In this document: piece after piece, positions 7,320 through 13,128 of the stretch | Numbering within the stretch: position 1 is the first letter of the stretch | Layout: every line of letters starts with the position of its first letter | Assembly (NCBI GenBank): GCA_948630815.1 | Contig: CAPIEU010000012.1 | Coordinates: 32,520-47,184, forward strand | Reading direction: 5' to 3' | DNA from: an uncultured Clostridia bacterium | GTDB taxonomy: Bacteria; Bacillota; Clostridia; TANB77; CAG-508 | Length of the DNA: 14,665 bases | Translations under genes and position numbers: made by a program | The notes under the pieces: generated by a model | Database searches by the model: none | Told to the model about the DNA's origin: nothing | What the model saw: the letters and a program-made list of their open reading frames with translations, nothing else

Positions 7320-7709
7320 TTATACATAAATCAGTTCACTAAAAACAATTTCTTCGGCTTGTGCCTTAATAGAGTTCATAGTACCTACCCAGTAAAGCAT
7401 ATCTGTATTTTTCATTTCTTCTGTCAAGTTGCTTTTAGCTTTTAATTCAGTAATAATCTGTTGTACTCTAGTATCTGCTGTTTCTTGTATTTCTTTTAAG
7501 TGTGCATTTAATGTTTCGTCCATTAGCATTATAGTATAATCAGCTTTTTTGTGTTCTTTCAAATAATTTAATCTCATTTTTCCATATTTATTTAAAACAA
7601 TTTTTTCTTGTTTAGGCATTGCTAGGTTTGGTATATAATAATCTCCCTCTAAATGATATTCAATGCCTGTCCTTTCATCAATTTTTGTTTTTGGTAATTT
7701 ATTATCCAT
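7320..7709 (-). CDS. tnpV: TnpV family transposon-encoded protein (copy 1)
   Basis: This 129-residue protein matches the TnpV family, carried by clostridial mobilizable transposons such as Tn4451; its biochemical function is not known. Family blocks are EGDYYIPNLAMPKQE (about 21-35), KYGKMRLNYLKEHKKADY (41-58), a helical middle, and the end NTDMLYWVGTMNSIKAQAEE followed by IVFSELIYV. The ATG at 7709 follows AAGGAG and lies 16 bases after the mob stop. An in-frame ATG at 7742 inside mob has no ribosome site and is rejected. It is cotranscribed with the relaxase gene, so a role in mobilization or its control is plausible. A divergent relative lies at 9288. Confidence 0.85.
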   Translation of the reverse strand: MDNKLPKTKIDERTGIEYHLEGDYYIPNLAMPKQEKIVLNKYGKMRLNYLKEHKKADYTIMLMDETLNAHLKEIQETADTRVQQIITELKAKSNLTEEMKNTDMLYWVGTMNSIKAQAEEIVFSELIYV

Positions 7710-7725
7710 AACTTTTTTTCTCCTT

Positions 7726-9114
7726 CTAAAATCTGGTATCATTATTTTTCTTTTTATTCTTGTTTTGCTTGTTCTTATCTGGTATAGTTACTTTTCTAGC
7801 AATATTATTTGCAATTTCATTATCATTGTTATCAAATATGCCATTTTTATATAAATCATCACTTACAATTTTGTAATTGCTATCTTTATCATAGCAAATT
7901 CTTTTATGGAAATGGCTCATAATACTATGCCAAAATCCTTTAAATTTCTGCAATTCTTGTTTTATCTTTTCTTTTTCAGCTTGTAATCTGCCTATAATCG
8001 TATCTTTAGTAGATATTTTACTTTTTAGACTGCCGATTTCATTATCTTTTAGTTCTATTTCATATTTAAGTGAACGATTTTCTTTTTCTATTTCAAAAGC
8101 AAAATGTTCAAAATCTTTAATCGCCATATTTAAGTCATTTACACTTCTAACAGTTTTAGTAATATCTTTTACGTCATTAGTGTAATTTTTGATTTTTTGG
8201 ACATCCTCGTTTGAAATAACCATATTATTTTTGTTTAGTTTGGTAGGTTTCAAACTGTCTAAAATTTTGTCTATATCTTTACTAGAATTATCAAGTTCTC
8301 TAGTTTGTGTATTAGCTTTTTCAAGTTTCTGTTCTTTTTTAGCTAGTTGTTTCTTGATTTCTCTATAATTACCCATATCATTAACATTGATATCTTGATT
8401 TCTGCCTTTTTGCTTTTCTTTTAATCTAGTATTAACTTCATAAAACTTGTTATATGACTTAATACAAGAATTTCGCATTTTATCTTGTATTTCAGTAAGT
8501 GTTGCTTTTGTAAATAATTTACTTTTTCCAACTTGTTTTTTCATTCCTCTAGTACAATTTGTAATTACTGGAACACCTACAACGTGCATATGGGGAGATA
8601 TTTCATCAAAATGTATTGTTGCATTTGCTATTTTAAAATCTGGTACAATTTTATTTAAGTCTTTTATCTGTTCATTATATACATCAACCATTTTAAATCT
8701 ATATCTTTCGTCCTTATCATTCCAAAAGTCCATATCTCCAAGTTCTATTATAATTTCACAAGCTACATCATTTTGAGAGTCACATACTTTTTTGAAATAA
8801 TCTTCGATTTTTCTATCTTCACGAGTTTGTTTGTTATTGTATTCCAATCTTGATTGTTCAAATTCTCCTAAATATACTTGTTTTACATCATTTACAATAT
8901 CACTTGTCCCATATATTGTTCTAATTAGTTCTGTTTGATTATCATAATCTCTTAAATTGTGTTTATTAACATCTGATAAATCTTTTGCATTTTGAATTGC
9001 ATTATTAGATAGAGAAGTAGTACCAGATACATTTTCTTTTGCAACTTTCTTTGCTAATTTACTTTTGTTTTTATCACTACCCAAGTGAAAAGAATATGCC
9101 AATTCTTGCTCCAT
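7726..9114 (-). CDS. mobV: MobV-family relaxase (Mob/Pre, plasmid recombination enzyme)
   Basis: This 462-residue relaxase should nick one strand at oriT, stay attached to the 5' end and pilot the strand for transfer. Motif I is KHNLRDY (51-57), the HNxR pattern of MobV. Motif III is ATIHFDEISPHMHVVGVPV, giving His168, Asp170, Glu171, His175 and His177 for metal binding and catalysis. The catalytic domain covers about 1-230. A Lys/Glu-rich coiled coil (about 260-405) follows and likely serves oligomerisation or docking. An unstructured Lys/Asn-rich end (PDKNKQNKNKKKNND) closes it. The start at 9114 is chosen for AAAGGAGG upstream; an in-frame ATG at 9147 lies in the oriT repeat. tnpV follows after 16 bases, and the candidate oriT is immediately upstream. 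It lacks any transfer-channel genes nearby. Confidence 0.93.
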   Translation of the reverse strand: MEQELAYSFHLGSDKNKSKLAKKVAKENVSGTTSLSNNAIQNAKDLSDVNKHNLRDYDNQTELIRTIYGTSDIVNDVKQVYLGEFEQSRLEYNNKQTREDRKIEDYFKKVCDSQNDVACEIIIELGDMDFWNDKDERYRFKMVDVYNEQIKDLNKIVPDFKIANATIHFDEISPHMHVVGVPVITNCTRGMKKQVGKSKLFTKATLTEIQDKMRNSCIKSYNKFYEVNTRLKEKQKGRNQDINVNDMGNYREIKKQLAKKEQKLEKANTQTRELDNSSKDIDKILDSLKPTKLNKNNMVISNEDVQKIKNYTNDVKDITKTVRSVNDLNMAIKDFEHFAFEIEKENRSLKYEIELKDNEIGSLKSKISTKDTIIGRLQAEKEKIKQELQKFKGFWHSIMSHFHKRICYDKDSNYKIVSDDLYKNGIFDNNDNEIANNIARKVTIPDKNKQNKNKKKNNDTRF

Positions 9115-9146
9115 AAAAGCACCTCCTTTGAAATTTCTTCGTAGCA

Positions 9147-9190
9147 TAGGACTTCGTCTTGACGGAAGTCCTAACCCAGTAGGCTTAAGT
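9147..9190 (-). other. oriT: Candidate oriT of the first MobV relaxase
   Basis: Reading the minus strand, TACTGGGTTA (9181-9172) is followed at once by an inverted repeat with arms TAGGACTTC (9165-9173) and GAAGTCCTA (9147-9155) and inner GTC/GAC pairing. The TGGGTTA core resembles the nick region of pMV158-type MobV origins (TAGTGTG/TTA). By analogy the nick would fall after GGG, between 9175 and 9174. It lies about 35-70 bases upstream of mobV, the usual place. Confidence 0.65.
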
Positions 9191-9218
9191 TAAGTACACT
9201 TATAAAAATTTGTATTTA

Positions 9219-9248
9219 TAGACAGCTAAAAAGATATAAAATTATAGT
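9219..9248 (+). promoter_or_regulatory. Possible promoter of the second tnpV
   Basis: TAGACA (9219-9224) and TATAGT (9243-9248) are 18 bases apart and 40 bases before the tnpV start. The match is moderate. Confidence 0.35.
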
Positions 9249-9287
9249 TCTAAAAGTAGTGAAATTAAATTTTAGGAGGTTTTTGTT

Positions 9288-9650
9288 ATGGTAGAGATAA
9301 CTTATCACAAAGAAGGAGATTTTTTTGTTCCTAACTTATATTTAGAGAAAGAAGATTACGAAAATGATTATATTATTGGAAAGTATGGGCATTTAAGATT
9401 AGAATATTTAAAAAATCACAAAAAGGCTGAATATATAATAATGTTTATGAACAAGACTTTAAGAAAACATATTGTTGAAACAGACAAACAAGCTAAAAGA
9501 AGATTTGAAATACTTATGGCACAAATGCTAGAGAAAAATCCTATTGATGAAAACTTAAAAAATACTGACCCTTTAAAATGGCTAGGTCTTATGAATAATT
9601 ATAAATATTCAGTTGAAGAAATTATAATAAAAGAACTAATCTACATTTAG
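9288..9650 (+). CDS. tnpV: TnpV family transposon-encoded protein (copy 2)
   Basis: This 120-residue protein is a second TnpV-family member, clearly related to but diverged from copy 1. Matching blocks are EGDFFVPNL (against EGDYYIPNL), KYGHLRLEYLKNHKKAEY (against KYGKMRLNYLKEHKKADY) and the end TDPLKWLGLMNN...EEIIIKELIYI. It is a little shorter at the N-terminus. AGGAGG at 9274-9279 sets the ATG at 9288. It runs divergently from mobV across the candidate oriT and has its own terminator. Function is unknown in the family. Two different copies around one relaxase argue against a recent tandem duplication and suggest they are not redundant. Confidence 0.85.
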   Translation: MVEITYHKEGDFFVPNLYLEKEDYENDYIIGKYGHLRLEYLKNHKKAEYIIMFMNKTLRKHIVETDKQAKRRFEILMAQMLEKNPIDENLKNTDPLKWLGLMNNYKYSVEEIIIKELIYI

Positions 9651-9652
9651 TT

Positions 9653-9675
9653 TTACAACTTTTGTAAGTTTTTTT
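9653..9675 (+). terminator. Rho-independent terminator of tnpV copy 2
   Basis: Perfect arms TTACAA (9653-9658) and TTGTAA (9662-9667) with a CTT loop are followed by G and seven T residues, directly after the stop codon. A second perfect 9-base inverted repeat, TTTGAAAAA (9673-9681) and TTTTTCAAA (9691-9699), follows with another T-run. Confidence 0.7.
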
Positions 9676-9719
9676 GAAAAAATGCTATACTTTTTCAAAT
9701 TTTTAGTGTATAATTAAAT

Positions 9720-9845
9720 AAATTAAGGAATACTATGTATTGTAGATAGATATTCTACTAGGTCTAAAAGAGTCTAACTCAAATAGGACCTGACCCGAGC
9801 TAATTCAAAGAATTAGCAAAAGCCATTCAAAAACGAATGGCTTTT
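9720..9845 (+). ncRNA. Candidate small structured RNA (four contiguous hairpins)
   Basis: Four stem-loops lie almost end to end. They are GTAGA/TCTAC (9742-9758); a stem AGGTCTA (9760-9766) / TAGGACCT (9784-9791) with one bulged G, a symmetric AAA/AAA internal loop and an inner GAGT-CTA-ACTC; perfect GCTAATTC (9799-9806) / GAATTAGC (9810-9817); and a perfect 11-base stem AAAAGCCATTC (9818-9828) / GAATGGCTTTT (9835-9845) that looks like a terminator. A perfect TATAAT (9709-9714) lies about 30 bases before the first stem, although no good -35 is seen. No reading frame covers it. The strand is uncertain because the stems work on both; the final hairpin also serves the transporter operon arriving from the right. 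It matches no RNA family I recognise. Confidence 0.5.
9818..9845. terminator. Bidirectional terminator (end of transporter operon)
   Basis: The perfect 11-base inverted repeat, with loop AAAAAC, lies 12 bases beyond the transporter stop codon on the minus strand. It has T-rich ends on both strands. Confidence 0.7.
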
Positions 9846-9856
9846 AATATTTTTAT

Positions 9857-10735
9857 TTACATTTTTATTAAAGCTAAAATTAAAACACATATAAATATAC
9901 CTAAAATCATTAAATATTTTTTAAAACTTATTTTTTCTTTTAATATAAATCTCGAAGCTAATATTGTAATAACAATAGAACTAGTACTTATTACAGAAAT
10001 TACAGAAACATTTCCGTTTAATAATGCAAATCTATCAAATATAGATGAAGAAGCATCTAACAATGATTGTAATATAAAATATCTTTTTGAATTTACCTTT
10101 CTAATATCTATATAATTCCATTGTTTTGTTATTAAACAGTATGCTAATATTCCTATAATTATAATTACCGCATAATTAAATACTACATATAAAGGGCTTT
10201 GATATTTAGCAACATATATTTTATTTATAAAATTAGATATACCATTAAATACTACAAATCCATATGAGTACATAATTGCTTTTTGTTCTAATTTTTTATC
10301 TACCTCTTTCTTAGCTTTATTATCCTTATTTTTTGCTACCATTATAGATAATACTACTAGTATACTAGAAACTACTAATTGTAATATTGTGCAATTTTCT
10401 TTTAAAATTATAATTCCTAATAAAAATGTTACAACTACTTTAGCTTTCTGAATAGATGATGTTATTGCAACTTTTCCATATTTGGTAGCAGAAATCATAC
10501 AATAAAAACCTATAGATTGCATTATAATTCCTGGCAACATTGTTATTATATCTACAAAATTTAAGTTTATAATAAATTCTGGGTTCGCAATTAAACTAAC
10601 TAAAATCATAATAGAATGGTATGATAAAAGTCCCATTATTGCAATTCTCTTCGGCTCATTATTCGAGCATTTTTTCATTGCAACTGAAGTAAATCCACTA
10701 ATTACAGTTGATAGTAAACACCAGTATAACCACAT
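9857..10735 (-). CDS. DMT superfamily transporter, EamA-like
   Basis: This 292-residue integral membrane protein belongs to the drug/metabolite transporter superfamily and has about ten hydrophobic helices in two EamA repeats (about 2-133 and 150-290). Each repeat ends in the family's characteristic pattern: FLLGIIILKENCTILQLVV and ILASRFILKEKISFKKYL, with a conserved Glu before the last helix. KKCSNNEPKR and a charged linker (KNKDNKAKKEVDKKLEQK, about 135-152) lie at loops between helices. Relatives export metabolites, amino acids or drugs; the substrate cannot be told. ATG at 10735 follows AGGAGAAG. It is the last gene of a minus-strand operon, 12 bases after a GNAT gene, so it might export or protect against a compound that the acetyltransferases modify. 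Confidence 0.88.
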   Translation of the reverse strand: MWLYWCLLSTVISGFTSVAMKKCSNNEPKRIAIMGLLSYHSIMILVSLIANPEFIINLNFVDIITMLPGIIMQSIGFYCMISATKYGKVAITSSIQKAKVVVTFLLGIIILKENCTILQLVVSSILVVLSIMVAKNKDNKAKKEVDKKLEQKAIMYSYGFVVFNGISNFINKIYVAKYQSPLYVVFNYAVIIIIGILAYCLITKQWNYIDIRKVNSKRYFILQSLLDASSSIFDRFALLNGNVSVISVISTSSIVITILASRFILKEKISFKKYLMILGIFICVLILALIKM

Positions 10736-10747
10736 ATATTTCTTCTC

Positions 10748-11188
10748 CTAATCCTCATATATATCATCATTTATTTTTAATACCATTTTTATGAAATGAG
10801 TTTTAAACCCTAATCTTTCATATAAATCTTTTGCAACATTTATTCCTGATACATCTAAAGACATATCTTTATTTTCTTTTTTTGCAATATCAATTATTTT
10901 ATTTAATGCTATTGTTCCAATTCCTTTGTTTCTATACTTTTCATCTATAAAGAATCGATATAAATATATATCTTTCTCGTTATTTTTTATTCCAATAAAA
11001 CCTACCATTACTTGATTATACATTATCTTATAGTATTCTTCATTTTCTTCAAAAGTTAATTCTTCTGGTTTTATTATTCTTAACTGATATATTGGATCAA
11101 CTGTATTATGATGTTTCCATTCTTCTATAATCCATTCTCTAAAATAATCATTATTTTCTTTTTCTAATTTAATTTCCAATCTTTCCAC
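10748..11188 (-). CDS. GNAT family N-acetyltransferase
   Basis: This 146-residue protein should transfer an acetyl group from acetyl-CoA to an amine of a small molecule or protein. Motif A, the CoA pyrophosphate loop, is FFIDEKYRNKGIGTIALNKI (about 79-98), with the R-x-x-G-x-G pattern. Motif B follows as INVAKDLYERLGFKTHFIKM. The N-terminal part (about 1-60) is unusually charged and has no clear GNAT pattern. Translation starts at GTG 11188, only 3 bases after the upstream gene's TAA, and its likely ribosome site GAAAGGA lies inside that gene, so the two are probably coupled. The substrate is unknown. It shares only motif-level similarity with its neighbour, so they are not a recent duplication. 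Confidence 0.88.
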   Translation of the reverse strand: MERLEIKLEKENNDYFREWIIEEWKHHNTVDPIYQLRIIKPEELTFEENEEYYKIMYNQVMVGFIGIKNNEKDIYLYRFFIDEKYRNKGIGTIALNKIIDIAKKENKDMSLDVSGINVAKDLYERLGFKTHFIKMVLKINDDIYED

Positions 11189-11191
11189 TTT

Positions 11192-11641
11192 TTAATTATT
11201 CCTTTCTTCTATATTTTTTACAAATGCTTTATCCCTATTTTCATCATATCCTAATTTTCTATATAATTCATGTGCACCTTTTCTATGAAATCCACTAAAT
11301 AACCATATTCTTCTTATATTTTCCTTTTTTGCAATTGCTTCTGCTTTATTCATTAATTTTGTTGCAATTCCTAATCTTCTATATTCTTCGTTTATTGCTA
11401 AGTCCCATATTGTTGCTTCTTTTCCAGATGGCAATGTTAAAATATTTAGTGTTACTGTTCCTACCAAATTATCTTTTATATAATACCCTAATACATGAAT
11501 ATCTTTATTTTCCTTTGATTCTTGATAAAAAGTTTGTATTTTATCGTAGGTTGCTGTACTATTAAACACTCTTTGTTGTATTTTTTGTAATTGAATAAGG
11601 TCTTTTTCTTTTATTTCATCTATCATATTATCCCTTTCCAT
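11192..11641 (-). CDS. GNAT family N-acetyltransferase
   Basis: This 149-residue acetyltransferase has a full GNAT layout: a beta-hairpin YYIKDNLVGTVTLNIL (about 53-68), motif A WDLAINEEYRRLGIATKLMN (79-98) with R-x-x-G-x-A, a helix AEAIAKKENIRRIWL, and the motif B end HELYRKLGYDE (124-134). ATG 11641 follows GGAGG at a short spacing; an in-frame ATG at 11626 is possible but has a poorer site. It is the second gene of the four-gene minus-strand operon, 44 bases after the DUF3800 gene. The substrate is unknown. Confidence 0.9.
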   Translation of the reverse strand: MERDNMIDEIKEKDLIQLQKIQQRVFNSTATYDKIQTFYQESKENKDIHVLGYYIKDNLVGTVTLNILTLPSGKEATIWDLAINEEYRRLGIATKLMNKAEAIAKKENIRRIWLFSGFHRKGAHELYRKLGYDENRDKAFVKNIEERNN

Positions 11642-11685
11642 ATTTCCTCCATTATACTACTTATTTACATTAATATAATTATTTT

Positions 11686-12363
11686 CTAAATTCTCTTATT
11701 TTTTAGCAAGTTTATAATATGCCTAAAATCTTTACCATTAAAGAAATACTTTTCTGCTTTTGTAAATGCAATATTATTTTTTCTTTTATAATCTAACTTA
11801 TCTATTACTGTTAGCATATCTGAAACTTGGAATAATCTTTTTTTAATATGGTCAAATTCTATTTTTCTTTCAACTTTTGGATTAGTAGCAAATAAAGTAT
11901 CTAGTATTGTTGCTAGTGTTTCTTGTCCATTATCATAATATATAACAATTTTATCAAATGTATCAAAATACGCTTTATTATCATTTATAAATTGTCCTAT
12001 CTCTCTTGCCAATGCCATATTAAGTTGCATTTTCTTGTTGATATATTTTTTATCTATGATTACAGTTCTTATCTTAGCTTTAACTCTATTTGAAAAATAG
12101 AATATAGCCCAAAATATACTTTTTCTTCTTTCTAAATCAAAGTGTGAATAATCTCCTCTTTTAGCAACTAAATATGCTAAATGTATCATTCCATCATAAT
12201 TAAGTTCATCTAATTTTCTGTTCAAATATTTTAGTTCATTTTCTATTGAATTAGAACTTTCGTGTAATGTAAATGAAACAGCATATAAGTCTGAACTTCC
12301 TTTTACAAAGCCAAAGTCTCCACTTTCATCTATAAATATATTTAATCTTTTTATTGTACTCAC
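11686..12363 (-). CDS. DUF3800 domain protein
   Basis: This 225-residue protein fits DUF3800, a family with an RNase H-like look that is frequent near mobile and defence genes; its activity is not established to my knowledge. Hallmarks are the N-terminal LNIFIDESGDFGF (7-19), with Asp12, Glu13 and Asp16, then IVIYYDNGQ (139-147) with Asp144, and LFQVSDMLTVIDKLDYK (177-193) with Asp182. These acidic residues could form a two-metal site. The start is GTG at 12363, chosen because it is the first start before the IFIDESGD strand; it has no clear ribosome site, so the start is uncertain or translation may be weak or leaderless-like. It heads the operon with the two GNATs and the transporter. Confidence 0.82.
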   Translation of the reverse strand: MSTIKRLNIFIDESGDFGFVKGSSDLYAVSFTLHESSNSIENELKYLNRKLDELNYDGMIHLAYLVAKRGDYSHFDLERRKSIFWAIFYFSNRVKAKIRTVIIDKKYINKKMQLNMALAREIGQFINDNKAYFDTFDKIVIYYDNGQETLATILDTLFATNPKVERKIEFDHIKKRLFQVSDMLTVIDKLDYKRKNNIAFTKAEKYFFNGKDFRHIINLLKNKRI

Positions 12364-12410
12364 CTAGTTTTCTTGTTAATTTTATCTTATATAACTTTTT
12401 CTTTAGCATA

Positions 12411-12439
12411 TTGACATATTTATACCATAAAAGTACTAT
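12411..12439 (+). promoter_or_regulatory. Plus-strand promoter overlapping the cargo promoter
   Basis: TTGACA (12411-12416) and TACTAT (12434-12439) are 17 bases apart on the plus strand. It lies over the minus-strand operon promoter, so the two would compete. Confidence 0.4.
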
Positions 12440-12447
12440 TTTCTCAA
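12419..12447 (-). promoter_or_regulatory. Promoter of the DUF3800-GNAT-GNAT-DMT operon
   Basis: On the minus strand TTGAGA (12442-12447) and TATAAA (12419-12424) are 17 bases apart, about 55 bases before the GTG start. Confidence 0.65.
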
Positions 12448-12465
12448 CATTTTTCCCGATAAAAT

Positions 12466-12494
12466 TTGGCTTTTTTCAAAAATCGTGGTATAAA
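12466..12494 (+). promoter_or_regulatory. Promoter of the second relaxase leader
   Basis: TTGGCT (12466-12471) and TATAAA (12489-12494) are 17 bases apart. Transcription would begin near 12501, right at the first hairpin of the leader, giving an untranslated region of about 630 nt before the relaxase start. Confidence 0.55.
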
Positions 12495-12500
12495 TTATCT

Positions 12501-12600
12501 GTATTCTAATTAGGAATACAAGAATATTGATGTCTTCTTTGGAATTTTACATTCCTCAGATGCCAGGCGAAAACGAGTCGCATATAGGATTGCGAGCTGG
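12501..12600 (+). promoter_or_regulatory. Leader segment with mutually exclusive stems
   Basis: GTATTC (12501-12506) pairs with GAATAC (12514-12519), but AGGAAT (12512-12517) can instead pair with ATTCCT (12551-12556). Further on, GCGA (12567-12570) can pair with TCGC (12578-12581), or TCGCA (12578-12582) with TGCGA (12591-12595) inside an outer CCAG/CTGG stem (12563-12566, 12597-12600). The paired choices resemble a switch or attenuator. No riboswitch class I know was matched. Confidence 0.35.
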
Positions 12601-12666
12601 TTATTAGAAAGTGTGAAAATTTTAAAATAATAGTAAACTTGTCCAGTATTTAGAAGTAATTAAGAA

Positions 12667-12803
12667 GCCATGAGTGCAAAATTCAATATTCTATTTACAT
12701 ACACACTATAAAATGAGTACATATTTAAAAACTCAAATTTTGTTTGAGCTTATTAAAATTGTATTCATGTAGGTAAATAGAGTATTGGTATATCGCTTAT
12801 GGT
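12667..12803 (+). ncRNA. Long-range RNA fold in the relaxase leader
   Basis: About 137 nt can fold into nested stems. The outer stem GCCATGAGTG (12667-12676) pairs fully with CGCTTATGGT (12794-12803) when G-U pairs are allowed (three wobbles). A second stem, 12684-12703 with 12768-12787, is 20 positions long with one wobble and one mismatch. A third, ATGAGTACA (12713-12721) with 12760-12768, has one wobble. The tip is a perfect CTCAAA/TTTGAG hairpin (12732-12748). Several mismatches are G-U pairs that would not pair in DNA, favouring a function as RNA. No reading frame covers it. It may be part of the relaxase leader or a separate transcript. Confidence 0.5.
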
Positions 12804-12859
12804 CTTTGTTGTATATAAATAATTTTCTGCCCTCTCTATTTATACAGAAACAAAAAGAG

Positions 12860-12991
12860 CTTAACAATTTATTTTTGGTATGTAAATAAATTGTTAAGAT
12901 AAGCAAAAGAATATATGAACGGTATTAAATATATTCTTTTGTTTGGCGAAGCCAAGCATAAATTATCTATCGTAAGATTAGATAATTTATG
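12860..12991. repeat. Array of near-perfect hairpins upstream of second oriT
   Basis: Four perfect inverted repeats follow each other closely. They have 15-base arms at 12860-12874/12884-12898 (CTTAACAATTTATTT), 13-base arms at 12904-12916/12929-12941 (CAAAAGAATATAT), 5-base arms TTGGC/GCCAA with a GAA loop (12943-12955), and 13-base arms at 12957-12969/12979-12991 (CATAAATTATCTA). Candidate roles are a single-strand initiation site for complementary-strand synthesis, accessory binding sites around oriT, or a structured leader. Confidence 0.75.
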
Positions 12992-13012
12992 AGCTCTCCG
13001 CTAGGAGCCCAC

Positions 13013-13083
13013 GACATCTTTACAAAACGAAGTTTTGAAAGTGTCATAGTGGGTTACATACTTTCGATAGAAAGTTATGTAAC
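13013..13083 (+). other. oriT: Candidate oriT of the second MobV relaxase
   Basis: A hairpin (13013-13045, inner arms CAAAAC/GTTTTG around GAA) is followed by ATAGTGGGTTA, with core TAGTGGGTTA at 13047-13056. A second imperfect hairpin spans 13053-13065/13070-13083. TAGTGGG/TTA differs by one base from the pMV158-type TAGTGTG/TTA nick region, so the predicted nick is between 13053 and 13054 on the plus strand. The relaxase gene starts 46 bases further on. The cctTCGGtcgct tract at 13087-13100 resembles sequences often seen near Gram-positive mob regions. Confidence 0.72.
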
Positions 13084-13128
13084 AGCTCCCTTCGGTCGCT
13101 ACTTGCTACCTACAGAAAGGGAAATATA

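Noticed and set aside
7710..7742. Longer tnpV start at 7742 overlapping mobV
   Set aside because: No ribosome site precedes it, and the added residues do not fit the TnpV N-terminus; AAGGAG precedes the ATG at 7709.
9115..9147. Longer mobV start at 9147
   Set aside because: It lies in the oriT inverted repeat, and a strong AAAGGAGG precedes the ATG at 9114.
9837..10115. Plus-strand frame over the transporter gene
   Set aside because: It is antisense to a clear DMT transporter and starts inside the terminator stem.
12501..12660. Known riboswitch, T-box or group II intron in the relaxase leader
   Set aside because: The conserved cores I know for these classes are absent; only generic stem pairing is visible.
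12860..12991. CRISPR array
   Set aside because: The repeated structures are inverted pairs of different sequence, not regularly spaced direct repeats.
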